Assembly: GCA_022393335.1 (NCBI GenBank)
Contig: JAJEKB010021681.1
Span: 1,216,036-1,280,035, forward strand
Length of the DNA: 64,000 nt
Direction: 5' to 3'
DNA from: Macrotrachela quadricornifera
Taxonomy: Eukaryota > Rotifera > Eurotatoria > Philodinida > Philodinidae
This document shows, one piece after another, positions 1-11,443 of the stretch. Within the stretch, counting starts at the first letter, position 1, and every line of letters begins with the position of its first letter. Made by a program: the position numbers and the translations under genes. The notes beneath the pieces are model-generated. The model was given only the letters and a program-made list of their open reading frames with translations, ran no database searches and was not told the DNA's origin.

Positions 1-762
1 GTTAATATTCTTATTAATAATGATAATCGTACCTTCATTAAACATGCGGAATATTCCGTCGGTGCAGCAGCGACCTTTTTGGTAGCAGGTGATGTTAGTA
101 ATGATGGATATCCAGATATTATTATTGCGCATCGTAATCCACCAGGAGTAAGCGTTCGCATTAACAATGGTAATGGTTCCTTCTCTGATCAAGTAAACGT
201 TAATAATGGTGTAATAAATTCTTATTTTGTGACAACAGCAGACCTTAATAATGATAATAGTCTTGATATCATTGCTTTATGTCACTCACCTAGCAAAATT
301 GTTATTCTTCTCAATATCGATAATGGAACATTTATTGTTAATTCTAGTTATGCTACTCCTGTAGAGCCACGGGGAATAGCGACAAAAGATATTGATGGAG
401 ACAATAAACTGGATTTTGTTGTTACATACGGTCAAGCAAATAGCATTGACATTTTTTTGAATAATGGTGATGCGACGTTTAGTAAGCAGAAAAATTACCA
501 AACGGATTTAGAACCAGTTTCGGTAGCAATAGGTGACGTTAATAACGATAGTAAACATGATATTGTTATTGCAAATTATAAATCTGGAAATATTGGCATA
601 TTTTTTCGCACAGATGATGGTAATTTTACTATTCAAATACCTTATTCAACTGATGATTTTCCACATGTTATTTTTATAAATGATATGAATGATGATGGTC
701 AACTTGATATTATTGTAGCACATGAGAATAGTGTAGGTATATTATATACTCATTGTGTCTAA
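1..762 (+). CDS. FG-GAP/VCBS repeat protein, 3' part (5' end outside window)
   Basis: The frame is open from base 1 to the TAA at 760-762, so this is the C-terminal 253 residues of a longer protein. The sequence is a run of FG-GAP/VCBS units of roughly 45-50 residues. Each has an Asn/Asp-rich, calcium-binding-like loop (DVSNDGYPDI, DLNNDNSLDI, DIDGDNKLDF, DVNNDSKHDI, DMNDDGQLDI) followed by I-x-I/V-LLN and a G-(N/D)-G-x-F turn. Such units fold as blades of an integrin-type beta-propeller and usually belong to secreted or surface proteins; no membrane segment is visible in this part. A TTG codon at 79 can be read as a start, but the repeat clearly runs upstream of it, so I treat the gene as truncated by the window edge. 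An AATAAA overlaps the stop codon and could serve as polyadenylation signal. Ligand and role are unknown. Family assignment is confident. Confidence 0.85.
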   Translation, partial: VNILINNDNRTFIKHAEYSVGAAATFLVAGDVSNDGYPDIIIAHRNPPGVSVRINNGNGSFSDQVNVNNGVINSYFVTTADLNNDNSLDIIALCHSPSKIVILLNIDNGTFIVNSSYATPVEPRGIATKDIDGDNKLDFVVTYGQANSIDIFLNNGDATFSKQKNYQTDLEPVSVAIGDVNNDSKHDIVIANYKSGNIGIFFRTDDGNFTIQIPYSTDDFPHVIFINDMNDDGQLDIIVAHENSVGILYTHCV

Positions 763-3700
763 TAAATTATTTCATGAGAAAAATATCTTTATCAAATATA
801 TTTATTACGATGATTCAACAGCAAAAGACTGACTTATTAATGAACGCTTTGATTTTATGTTGTGTATTGTAAAAAAAAATAATCAATTCTATTTAATAAA
901 CTATTTTTGTCAGCAGTCGTGTCCGCTTCATCAATACTTTAATTCTCTTCCATGTATTCTATCATGAGAAAAAGTTTTCATATTACAAATGTTTTTGAAT
1001 CTAGATAAATAGGAGCAATAATGTATTATCAAAGATAAGTGTTCATAATTTGCTTTCTTACTTCAAATGATATTAAAGGAATGAAGCTGGTAAACATACT
1101 TTGTTGCCAAAATAATAATGTATCCAATGATGGAAAAGACTTCTGTTAATGACAATTAGTAATGGAAATAGAAGTCATATGAATGAAATTGGATGTCATA
1201 AATGAAAGACTTGGTGATAAATTAGAATAAAAACAGAATATAATTACAACAGAAAGGTCAAACGAAGGAACGTATATACTGTAATAGGTAATAATTACCA
1301 TAAATCTTTTTGAATTGATATTAACTATTCATTTGTTATTCCATTTGAAAATGAATTTACTACTCTTTTTCTTCTTCATATATGTAATGATTTGAGATCA
1401 TTTAAATATATATGCGTGTGCTTTACTAATGTATATGAATATTTTTTGAAACACTGATTAAAAAAATATGACAAAATTATTCTTAGAAAATGTTTTGTTT
1501 AAATCGATAATCAATTGTAAAAATGAAGTCGAACAAATAATTCTTCGTCACAATACTTTTTTTTACAAAAACATATAATATAATGTATCTTTTATTTAAT
1601 TCAAAACAAAAGTAAATGATGAATTAATTTTAAATATAATCAAAGAAATTGATCTAGGTTAAGATAAAGATTTTTATCTATATGAATAAATTGCTTTTAT
1701 TTATCAGTAACTAAAAAAAAAGTAAGATTCAATTAAGTTATGTATTAAAATGGATGCCAGTATTAATGAATTAAAACAATAGAAAGATCTTTACATATTC
1801 ATAGTTTGGGAAACGGTCACTTTCAAGCAATTCATACAATATGAGTACTTATGTACGGACATGATCTTGTCAATGTTAGCCTTTGTATTTCCATCAATCA
1901 GTATCTTTTTAGTTGCATCGACACACTGAAGAGTCCGAAATAAGTTTATTTATAAACCCATTCTCGATTTACAAATGTCGACCAAATCAATCAAAACTCT
2001 ACATTTTCGTAATTTTTGATAAACAGTAAAGTTTTGGAAAATAAATATCGTTTCGGATCCTTTACTGAATGAAGAATAGTGAAGAAAATCATACAGAAAG
2101 AATAAGACGGAATAGCATTCAATATGATAGGAATATAAAACCCATCGAGTTCTGTTCTACATGACTAACGATGTATATATAATCAGTTAATTGTGTCAGC
2201 GATGATGATTTGCTTAAGTTAAAATTTCCAATGCTTTGAATATAATCTCCTTTTCAGACATTGCTAAATTCAGTTGAATTTATACTCGATTCATCGTACA
2301 AACTAGCGTTAGAATAAAATGCTTGGAAGTATTAATTAGAGTCGACATTTATAAACAGTTGGAATTTATAAATGTTGACCCGGTTTATAACCGTTCTAAA
2401 TTTTTGGAAAAATCATTCCGGATTCTACAGTGATTTATATACACATCGATTTCAGTTTAGAATGCCGAAATGAGATAAGTGAAAACTTCATTTTCGTTTA
2501 GCTAGGTAAAATTAAAATCTCAATAACTCTAGCTTACAAAAAAGAGAAACTGATAGATGGTTTCAGCTAATATGAAAGAGGTAACTATCGTCACTGATTC
2601 ATTTAAGTTGACACTGCTCTTAAAATCAACCTTCACGAGCTATTCATCTACGAATATTTATCTTCCAATTGTGTAAGATAAATTCTAACTGAAAATTTTC
2701 AAATACAATAAAAGATTATTATTATAAATGAATTCGATTATATTCAAAAATAAGATTGTATCAGAGAAGAACTATATATTAGATAGACCACCATTAGATT
2801 ATCACTTTTATAGTTAGTTCGAGATGAACTGTTGAAAAATGCGATAATTTATGGTTTAATTAGTTTAGTTTGATACTGTGATTATTCATAAATAAAATAC
2901 GGAGTTTTGAGAAAGAACTCATGATATAATCGAGAAATTTTCCGCAGAAACACAATATGAGCAAATATCAAATTTTATTTTATTTGATATTTGAAGAATA
3001 CGCCTCTCTATAATTTGCTGAAATCTTGAGCAGATTATATTTCACTTTCTTCTAGGTCATTTCACAAAAGATATTTTTCAGCAATATCTCATTTGAAAAA
3101 GAAAATAAAATTGAATATGTTGGACTATTATCTATCTGCCTAAACAATGATATTTACTGTTTTCATAGATTAATAAACTTCAAAAGTCATAATATTGAGT
3201 TTTGAAAATATTTACAATAGCAAAACTAATTTTCATTGAAAAATTTATTAGTTCATATAGTACAAAACTCATTTCTGCGCAAGGTTTCTATTTGTAAAAG
3301 GGTCCGTAAAATGATTAAAAAGATCAAAATGCTATCAATGTCTTTGAAACAATTAATTAATGATTTACATAAGACAAGAATGTGTTTAAAATGAAAAGAA
3401 TTATGATAGTACAATAGATATTAAATCTTCTATCAATAATCTCTTTTCATTTTTTATCTTAAAATATATGTAATATTTATCAATGACACATGGCATGTAT
3501 AAATTGGCATATGAATGCAAATAAAATATATAACGGAAGAAAATGAGCGAGTGTTTAATGAAATGAAGAATGACAAATATTTGTAAATCAGGTAATATCA
3601 GAATGTCAAAAGAAAAAAAAATTTTATTTCATAAAATTCATTCATGTTTTTTTAGGAACTACACATATCTTATAATAATAAACGATTTCATTAAATAAAC

Positions 3701-4236
3701 GTAAATACAAAGCTGATATATAATGACTTCCGATGTTTGCATGATTCAACATGTAAATAAGGATTAACAATATTCGTTCCTATTTATGTAGTGTGGCCTA
3801 TTAATTTACCGAAAACAACAAAATACACAAATTTTCTATCCGTAGCTTCTTATATTTTTGATGAGAGTAATAAGATAACAAGACATACTTGAAATTCTTA
3901 TATTAATTTATTGTTTCATTTTATTTATTCTACAATTCGTTTCTAGTATAATAATATTATTTAATCTATTTAAATATCAAAGAGAGTTTGAAGTAACTCA
4001 TAATTAGTATTATTTATAATCAAAAATAATCATAATCTTTTCAAAGATATTTTTCAATAAGTTATTAATATCGATGAAGAAAGTTATGTAGTAAGAGGAA
4101 GATCAACTGGTATCTGAAGATGTGATATAAAAATTTACATATATTATCGATGTCATTCTTTTTATGAATAAAGAAAATATTTTATGATATAAAATTTTAT
4201 TCAAACAAAATGAAAAAAAGAAAATAATTATAAAAT
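763..4236. other. AT-rich intergenic stretch with small inverted repeats
   Basis: I see no coding region in these 3.5 kb on either strand. A perfect 12-bp hairpin (CAAATATCAAAT, 8-nt loop) lies at 2962-2993. A possible short TIR element lies at about 1926-2075 (listed separately). The rest is unstructured AT-rich sequence. Confidence 0.6.
1926..2075. repeat. Possible small TIR element (MITE-like), with a related end at 2340-2430
   Basis: The left end (CTGAAGAGTCCGAAAT) is similar to the reverse complement of the right end (CAGTAAAGGATCCGAAACGA). A second stretch at about 2340-2430 ends in ATTCCGGATTCTACAG, again an inverted version of the left end, and shares an AAATGTYGACC block with the first. 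This looks like two decayed members of one non-autonomous DNA element family. The match is imperfect and no target duplication was seen, so confidence is low. Confidence 0.25.
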
Positions 4237-4992
4237 TTAAATAGAAGGTTGAAGATGAGATGGCCTATCAGACCAAATAATATCGTCACCATGTTTTTCA
4301 GTTTTAAGAAAATCATTAGCAAATTCTAAAAGACTTGAATATTTAACATCATAATAAATATTATCATGTTGATTTGGATCATCATGATATTCATGATCAA
4401 TAAAAACAAGTTTTGTATGAACATTTTCAATATCTTTAAAATTTCTTCTTAAATCATCAACAAATACAATTGGATGTAAATCTTCAATAATTTTTCTTTT
4501 AGGATTATTATTAAAATTATCTTTATCATAACCAGAACTAATAATTCTATCAATAGGAAAACCATGTAAACGAAAATTTTCTAATCGATGTTCAATAAAA
4601 CGATCAGATAATGCTGTAACACAAACTAATTCATAACCGGCTTGATGTAATAAAAGACATGCTTGAAGTGATCCATCTTCCATTGGTAATGTTCTCCAAC
4701 CATGTTCATTCCATACTTCATCAAATTGAAGTTTTTCTTCATCAGTAAAACGAATACCATATGCATCTCTTGCCTAAAGATTATCATTTTTTAATAATAA
4801 AATCAATTTTCTAATAAATATAATATTACTTACACGATAAGATTTAGGTGCAACAATTTCTAATTGTTTTCCAAATGTTTTTTCATAAATTTGTGCAAAA
4901 CCTCCATGAGTATCCAAAAGTACACCATCACAATCAAGTGCTATGATTGGTTTATTATTTGTATTTGTAGATGAAGTAGAACCTTTTGTCAT
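4237..4992 (-). CDS. HAD-superfamily hydrolase, two exons
   Basis: Exons on the minus strand are 4992-4834 and 4773-4237. The 60-bp intron (4833-4774) has GTAAGT at its donor and TTTAG at its acceptor and sits in phase 0. The protein is 231 residues. Haloacid-dehalogenase motifs are all visible: motif I DCDGVLLDT with D20 (nucleophile) and D22, motif II at VTALS (T106), motif III Lys in NPKRK (145/147), and motif IV VFVDD (D159/D160). The stretch of about 75 residues between motifs I and II fits a small helical cap (C1 type). No signal peptide is seen, so it is probably cytosolic. The family hydrolyses phosphate monoesters through a phospho-aspartate; substrate cannot be read from sequence. 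It resembles bacterial HAD proteins more than typical animal ones, suggesting old horizontal acquisition with later intron gain, which is an inference. Confidence 0.85.
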
Positions 4993-6214
4993 TTTTTTTT
5001 AATATTAATAACAGAATCAAATTAAGTATTTATATACATTTTTTCTTCCTTCTTCGTCATACAATTCTATGACAATGTTATTTTGTAAGTATTACACAAT
5101 TACATATGCATGTTGGCATTCACTTATCGCCGAAAGGATTATATGACGATTGCTTTTATTTCTCATCTTTATCGTTTTATTTTCAGTGAAAAAAAATTAA
5201 GCGTTTTTTTTTTGATTTGATATATTATTACAATCTAAATTATTAGATAAATATGAAAACAATGAATTATTTTCAATAGATCTTCTTATGTTGATAATTA
5301 TAAATCTTCTAATAGAATAAATTTATCATTATATATTTAACGTAGATGATTTCATTGTTAAGCTAATAAGCGATCAGTATGATATTATCATAAGAGCATT
5401 TTTTTTCAACACAAAACGTTTGAGAGAGTATTTTACTTCTATTAAATTATTATTGCATTTCGCTGGTAATTTATAGTTTCCTGATGACAAAATCTATACT
5501 CTCTTCTTGTGTTGAAAAATAACAAAATATTATGTTAAGTTTTTACAGATGGTATAAAAAATATTAATTACTGTACGACTTAAACAATTAAAAAAATTGA
5601 ATATGATATAACAATTGTTTTTTTTATCAGCAAAAATTTTCTTTAAAGATTCTTATTGGGCCTCGAACAGTTCCACATCATAAGATCAGATCTAGGTACT
5701 GACCATAGAGTAGCTTAGAATGGTCCCTAAACAATTACTACGAGTACTCAAGAATAGCGCTTGAAAGATAGCTCTTGGAATATTACTAAGGATATCCTTA
5801 AATAAAAATATATCAATTTGTTTCTTTTGATAAAAAATTATATGACAGATTTTATTCGATGTATAATAAACAATTTCATATTTGGAAAACATGAGTTTTG
5901 AGAACAAGATTACAAAACAACTCTCACTAGCTCCATAATTTAAAAAAAAAAGAAAGCGAAAATATTACATAGAGAATCGAATTAAAAATTCCACAAAAAA
6001 TGTGACCGAAGAGAAAAGAATACAAGCTGCTGCGCACAATAAAAGAATGTCGCACATTAATAGAAATATACTTTCAATATAATAAAAGCCTAATAGATCA
6101 TAGAATAATATATCTTTTAATTGTTCTTTTATATTCATAATCGATTCGAATTCATATCTATTACATAGTGATACAAAGGAGAAAAATATTTTTTATAGTT
6201 CTGTATATTTATAA
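4993..6214. other. Intergenic region between divergent genes
   Basis: No gene is visible. The region separates the divergently transcribed HAD gene and phosphodiesterase gene and must hold both promoters; no clear core promoter motif stands out. A short inverted-repeat element lies at 5399-5520 (separate entry). Confidence 0.5.
5399..5520. repeat. Short inverted-repeat element of about 120 bp
   Basis: The left end reads TTTTTCAACACAAAACG followed by GAGAGAGTAT. The right end is its approximate inverse, with ATACTCTCTTC then TTGTGTTGAAAAA. The terminal inverted repeats are about 30 bp around a roughly 60-bp AT-rich core, which is the layout of a small MITE. No target-site duplication could be fixed. 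Confidence 0.4.
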
Positions 6215-7834
6215 ATGAATGATACGGACAGAATTTCTGAAGAAATACCAAGTAATTATATTTGATTTTTAAAAATTATTTGTATAATTCCTGAAAAAAT
6301 GAGGATCAAAGTAGTATGATTTCATTATTTAAATAAATTTTTATTTTAGTTTATTCTTCAAATAAATCATTAATTACAAATAATAATAAATCTCAATCAA
6401 ATTCTATAAATCTTAAATATATTCCATTAGAAGATGATTTGGAAATAAATGAAGAAATTATTGATAATATGACAGAAAATAAGAAAATTAATCAACAATG
6501 GATTTTTCTAAGTATTATTCTTATCTTAACTGTTGTTATTAGTATTTTAATATTTATAATTACTAATGTATCATTCATTCAACATTCTTCAAGTATATTT
6601 TTTATAATAAAAATTAAGATTTTGATTTTTCTAATCTTTTTTTTAATGTCTTGTTATAGATAAACCTTTAAAGAAAGTTTTATTTATTATTGTTGATGGT
6701 ATACCTGCAGATGTTATTGAAAATGCAACAATTCCTAATATTAAAAAAATTATAGAAATTGGAAAATATAAAAGAGCTTATGTTGGAGGTGATATTGGTA
6801 CTTATACTGAAACGCCTACAATTTCAGCACCTGGTTATATGAGTTTAGTTACTGGTACATGGGCTAATAAACATAATGTATATAATAATAGTGTTGAAAA
6901 ACCAAATTATAATTATAAAAATATTTTTCGATTATTTAAAGAACAACAAACAAATAAAAAAATTGGAATTTTTTCAGCTTGGATTGATAATCGTATTAAA
7001 CTTATTGGTGAAGGTTTATTGAATGCAGGTTATATTATATTTGATTATAAATATGATGGTTATGAATTAGATTTAATTAATTATCCTCATGATACTTTAA
7101 ATCTTTATAGATATTATATTGATCAACGTGTTATAAATGAAGCTTCAAAATGTATTAAAAATTATTCACCAGATCTTTCATGGATTTATTTAGATAATAC
7201 AGATGAAGTTGGACATCTTTATGGTGATAGTAAAGAATTTCATCAAGCAATTAGTTATTTTGATCAACAAATAGAAAAAATATATCAATCTATTGAATAT
7301 CGAATAAAATCTTATAAAGAAGATTGGTTTATTATTATTACAACTGATCATGGAAGAGATCCAATAACAGGTAAAAAACATGGAAATCAAACTGAAAGAG
7401 AACGAACAACTTGGATTGTAACTAATAAAAAAGAAACAAATAATTATTTTCGAGATTTTCAACCAAGTATAGTTGATATATTTCCTACTATCGCAAGATT
7501 TATGAATCTTAATATTCCAATTGAAATTGCAAGAGAATTAGATGGTATACCATTTATAGGAAATGTTTCTTTAATTAAACCTGATCTTAGTTTATCGGGT
7601 GATAATTTAATAATTAAATGGAAAGCCTTAGATACTAGAGGAAATGTTACAATATGGTTATCGACTACAAATATATTTAAAGATGGTTTATTTGATAATT
7701 ATCAACTCATTGGAATTGTGCCAATAGAAAAACAAATGATGATATTTGATTTAAAACAATATACATCAAAATTCTATAAAATAGTTTTAGAAGGACAATA
7801 TAATATGGTAAATAAATGGATCTTTAGACCATAA
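6215..7834 (+). CDS. Type II membrane phosphodiesterase/nucleotide pyrophosphatase-like (alkaline phosphatase superfamily), three exons
   Basis: Exons are 6215-6251, 6350-6592 and 6660-7834. The introns of 98 and 67 bp are both in phase 1 with GTAATT/GTATAT donors and TTTAG/TATAG acceptors, giving 484 residues. A cytoplasmic Asn-rich tail is followed by a membrane anchor (about 64-90), so the catalytic domain faces outside or lumen. Metal-site residues typical of the ENPP fold are visible: D106 (VDGIP), D275 and H279 (DEVGHLYG), D323-H324 (TTDHG) and H334 (KKHG). The nucleophile position, Thr in ENPP enzymes (PTxTFPN), reads PTISAPG here, so Ser149 probably replaces it. The about 90 C-terminal residues form a beta-rich extension resembling the DUF4983-type tail of bacterial homologues. 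Known family members cleave phosphodiesters or pyrophosphates; substrate is unknown. An AATAAA lies at 7840. The family call is firm. Confidence 0.85.
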
Positions 7835-10621
7835 GATTAAATAAACTCAAAAATCATAAAATATAATTATATTCTTGTTTGTCTTTGTATTTTCAAATCT
7901 TGTAAAGACTCGATTCTTCATTGACGGATAATAGGTTATTTATTAGTTGTTTTAACCTTTTAAATGTGGATAATGTTTTATAAAAAAAGAAAAAGTGATT
8001 TTATACATCTTCAAGTCGACGACTTTGACGATCGAATCTCATAGAAATTTACTGGAAACGATCAAGCAGACATAGGACACATAGTAGCAGGATTTCGATT
8101 GGAAGTTGTCGTGCTGAAATCATCATCTTCCATAGATTTCTGCTGAAAGAAGTTAGTAAAAAACAATGCCGCAGTAAAATAGAAGAAATCCGATGGAATC
8201 TATCGGAACACGCAACATATCTGTCAGGAATCGTTCATTTAATATGAGAACAGTCTCAGAAAAAAACTTTTAAAGTTTTCTAGCGAAACAATCCATCTCG
8301 GTCCTAAGTATACTATGTGCATACACTAACAGATCAGTGTCAGATATCAATTGTTATCATTGATTTCAACAATGATGGTAAATAGGATACCGCAGGAAAT
8401 ATTGATGTTGATTATTATGTGATTATATTGTTTGGACATGATTGTGGAAATTTTGAAGAACTAATAACATTTTTGATCGGAGAAACTCCCTCATATAGTG
8501 TTCATGTCGATGATTTCAATGTCAACAACCTATCAGAACTCGCTGTTACCAACCAATAAAGAAGTAGTGTTGGTACTACATTGCACACATGTTCCTGTTG
8601 TAGACATGACTTTTCCAGTCAAACATATTCATTTATCAGTAGTTTTTCTTGACATCTATCGAAAAATATGGATTTCATTACTTCTTCGTAGAAAAATTTC
8701 ATTTGCGTTAAAATTATTATAAATATGAGTTTTTTTTATTGAAAATTACTTAGATCGATAAATTAGATAGTAAGATTCATGTAAAATGTTTTTACGATCA
8801 AATAATATATATGAGTCAAACAAGATCATAGAGTACAATTTTGCTGTATTTATTCACAATTTTGCATTAGGACTAGTTCTGAATCGAATTACATACTCAA
8901 AACAATAAATAAAATTTTAAACCAAAAGATACAGAAATATTTAGTGCAAATACATTTTTATAGAACTGTTTCTCGATTCTTTTCACAGTTAATATATGTA
9001 TTCTTGCATGCTTTGAGAAAGCTCAGTTGAATACATTTATATATGAAATTAAAAAATCTCTTTATTCATTGATGTATTATCAAATATTACTCCATTCTAC
9101 AGAGTTATTTTGTTAAAATATATTTATCCATGATAAGAATAGTTTGATCAAGAATTTCTGAATACAAAAATTAACATATCAGATGAAGTCTTCCTTACCT
9201 TCTCGTATATATTTCTCTCTTTATGAATCTTATCTGACCTGATTAAATCTAACACGAGTGGTTAAATGAGTTCTAAATACATGATGTTCTATGGATTCAA
9301 ATATAGAACAAATAAATGATTATCAGAGTTTATTCGAAAATAACAATGAATAGTGAATCATGTTGTCTATATGATACATTAATTATTACTGGTAATAAAT
9401 TCTACAAATACATTGCAGAATAAATCTTGATTTTAGAACATTAAATATACAAAATTTATAGCTTTATTATTGGTAGTAGCAAATATACGACTTAAAATCT
9501 CTTTCAAAATTTTATCTTTCTTTTTTGATTTGCAATATTTTTTCTTTTCGAAGTTCTTTGTTAACATATTTTTTAATCGAATGATTCATTGTGCTCTCAT
9601 ATGTTCTCTATTTGAGTAGATATCGGATATCTTCATATGAAGTATTTCATTCTTTAGTCATGAAAAGAGTATCGACATATCAATAAAGAATCAAATGAGT
9701 AGGAGATCTCCTTGAAGTTGTATATAGAAAGTTAAAATTGAATTTTATTTTTAAATTAACGAATGATCCAGAATAAATGAATCTCTCAATGTATATGCTT
9801 GATTTGCTTTTCAAAAGATAGTCTGTGCAATTCTCTAGAATATCTTATGAAAAATGCTGTGCCCAACAAATAACCGTGGAGTTATGTCCGATTAATACTA
9901 CAATGCTCCAAACTAATCCACTTTCAATGCACTCATTTTTATATTAGAGATTTTTTTGGCCGATTATAAAGAAACTATATGAACTATTTTGTAGTTCATG
10001 AAAAGTTCTAGCGTTTCAGCGATTATCTTTTTGTGATATACTGTTAATTGACTTGAATAAAATATTTTCTTTGTTTCTCTTCATTCATCTTCTGAGAATT
10101 TTCTTTTTCTTATGTTAAACCGAAAATCATTGCATATTAAAATTTATTACTACATAATGTTTGTAAAGTGTTTTCTTCAATGCTCGAGATGTATAACATG
10201 AACAACCAGTGGTTTCAACTTGTTTTTTGTAGAAGATTGATCGATGAAACCTCTAAAACATATTTAAATATCTTCTTTTAGACTCTGTAAGAAAGAGTAC
10301 ATGTGAAGAACAAGGTTTCATATCTGTTTTGCTAGATAGAATAAAATCATCACTTTTATAAAAATGCGTATTTCAGAGTAAGCCATTTCAGAACATTATA
10401 CTGTTTATCGGACATAATTCCATAGCTATTCATGGTTACAGCTCTTTTCATAAGGTTTTATAGAGAATTGTATGAGGTACCTTTTGAAGAAAATCAATTT
10501 ATTCTTAACCACTCGTTAGAATTCACTTCAATAGATACAACAATTTGTTGAACCGATAGAAAAAGTACCATATTATCTTAATTTTTTTTATTTAAAGTTT
10601 TACCAACAGTAATATATTGAT
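7835..10621. other. Intergenic stretch containing one FG-GAP relic
   Basis: Apart from the FG-GAP relic at 8341-8652 I see no gene or RNA feature. The stretch 8000-8300 is slightly richer in GC and could be more of the same relic, but I could not find a convincing frame there. Confidence 0.5.
8341..8652 (+). pseudogene. Decayed FG-GAP/VCBS repeat fragment
   Basis: One frame (starting near GTT at 8353) reads as FG-GAP sequence interrupted by point nonsense codons. DFNNDGK is followed by TAG at 8383-8385. GNFEELITF, VDDFNVNNLSELAVTN and Q then lead to TAA at 8557-8559. After that RSSVGTT and FSSQTYS run on to TGA at 8650-8652. The calcium-loop pattern and the SVG...FSSQ wording match the FG-GAP family also found at 1-762. 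All segments stay in a single frame, so decay was mainly by substitution. It is best read as a dead copy of an FG-GAP gene, possibly a duplicate of the one at the left edge. Confidence 0.7.
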
Positions 10622-11443
10622 TTAATATCGATTTGAAATTATATTTAAACTCATCATCATGATTATGAAAAAAATAGATATCATAAATCTCGAACCATGA
10701 TTCAATCGTCCGTCTAATGTTATTGTCACATTATATTTGAACATAACATCTTTAACTGCTTGTAATGTTAAATGTTCATTACATAAAGATTGATTGCAGT
10801 GAATATTAAATGTAGCAAAATTATTCGAGCTGTATATAAACACAGATGTTTCACGACTAAATAATTCAGTATCACATGAACGATTCATTGTATTCTGGAT
10901 AATTCTATATGATATATAACATGAACCACGTATAGTTGATGTACTACATTGACGAATATTTTGATTTGAATCATAACAATTGAGAATACTATTATCTGAC
11001 GTTAGAGAAGAATAAGTAATTAAAGGTTTAATTTCATTAGAAATGGCAGCTAAATTATATTGACGTTCAAGAATTTCATTGACTGTATTAATCATTAAAT
11101 CTCGTGCACAATCATTTTTATTTTTACATGCTTGATAAATGTTATAAGTAAAATAGGGCGAATAATACGATGAGAAAGTTAATGAAACATAACGTTGATT
11201 ATCTACACCAGAGATAAAACTTGACGAATCGGCATAAAAATGAACATCATAGTCTTGAGTATGATATGAAAATCTTACGTATGCAAGACATTTTCCAGCT
11301 GATACAATTTGATTACATTGATCAGGAATATTGAATGGCTCCGTGAGATTATATTTAATTGAGCAGTTCATTGTACAACGAAGAGCATAACATGATAAGA
11401 AAAAATAAAAGAAAATAAAAATGGTATTTTGTAAAAATAACAT
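10622..11443 (-). CDS. Secreted or GPI-anchored Cys-rich protein, unknown function
   Basis: A single exon of 273 residues. The N-terminus is strongly hydrophobic (residues 3-18, ending near CYALRC), consistent with a signal peptide. The C-terminal 18 or so residues are again hydrophobic (FMISIFFIIMMMSLNI) after a short polar stretch, the arrangement of a GPI-attachment signal or a terminal membrane anchor. About a dozen cysteines (CTMNC, CNQ, CKNKNDC, CNQSLC) suggest a disulfide-stabilised ectodomain, and there are several NxS/T glycosylation sites. I do not recognise the family; the overall plan recalls lineage-specific surface proteins of rotifers. The region 11444-11585 just upstream can be read open in other frames but shows no protein-like composition, so I start at the ATG at 11443. 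Confidence 0.65.
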   Translation of the reverse strand: MLFLQNTIFIFFYFFLSCYALRCTMNCSIKYNLTEPFNIPDQCNQIVSAGKCLAYVRFSYHTQDYDVHFYADSSSFISGVDNQRYVSLTFSSYYSPYFTYNIYQACKNKNDCARDLMINTVNEILERQYNLAAISNEIKPLITYSSLTSDNSILNCYDSNQNIRQCSTSTIRGSCYISYRIIQNTMNRSCDTELFSRETSVFIYSSNNFATFNIHCNQSLCNEHLTLQAVKDVMFKYNVTITLDGRLNHGSRFMISIFFIIMMMSLNIISNRY

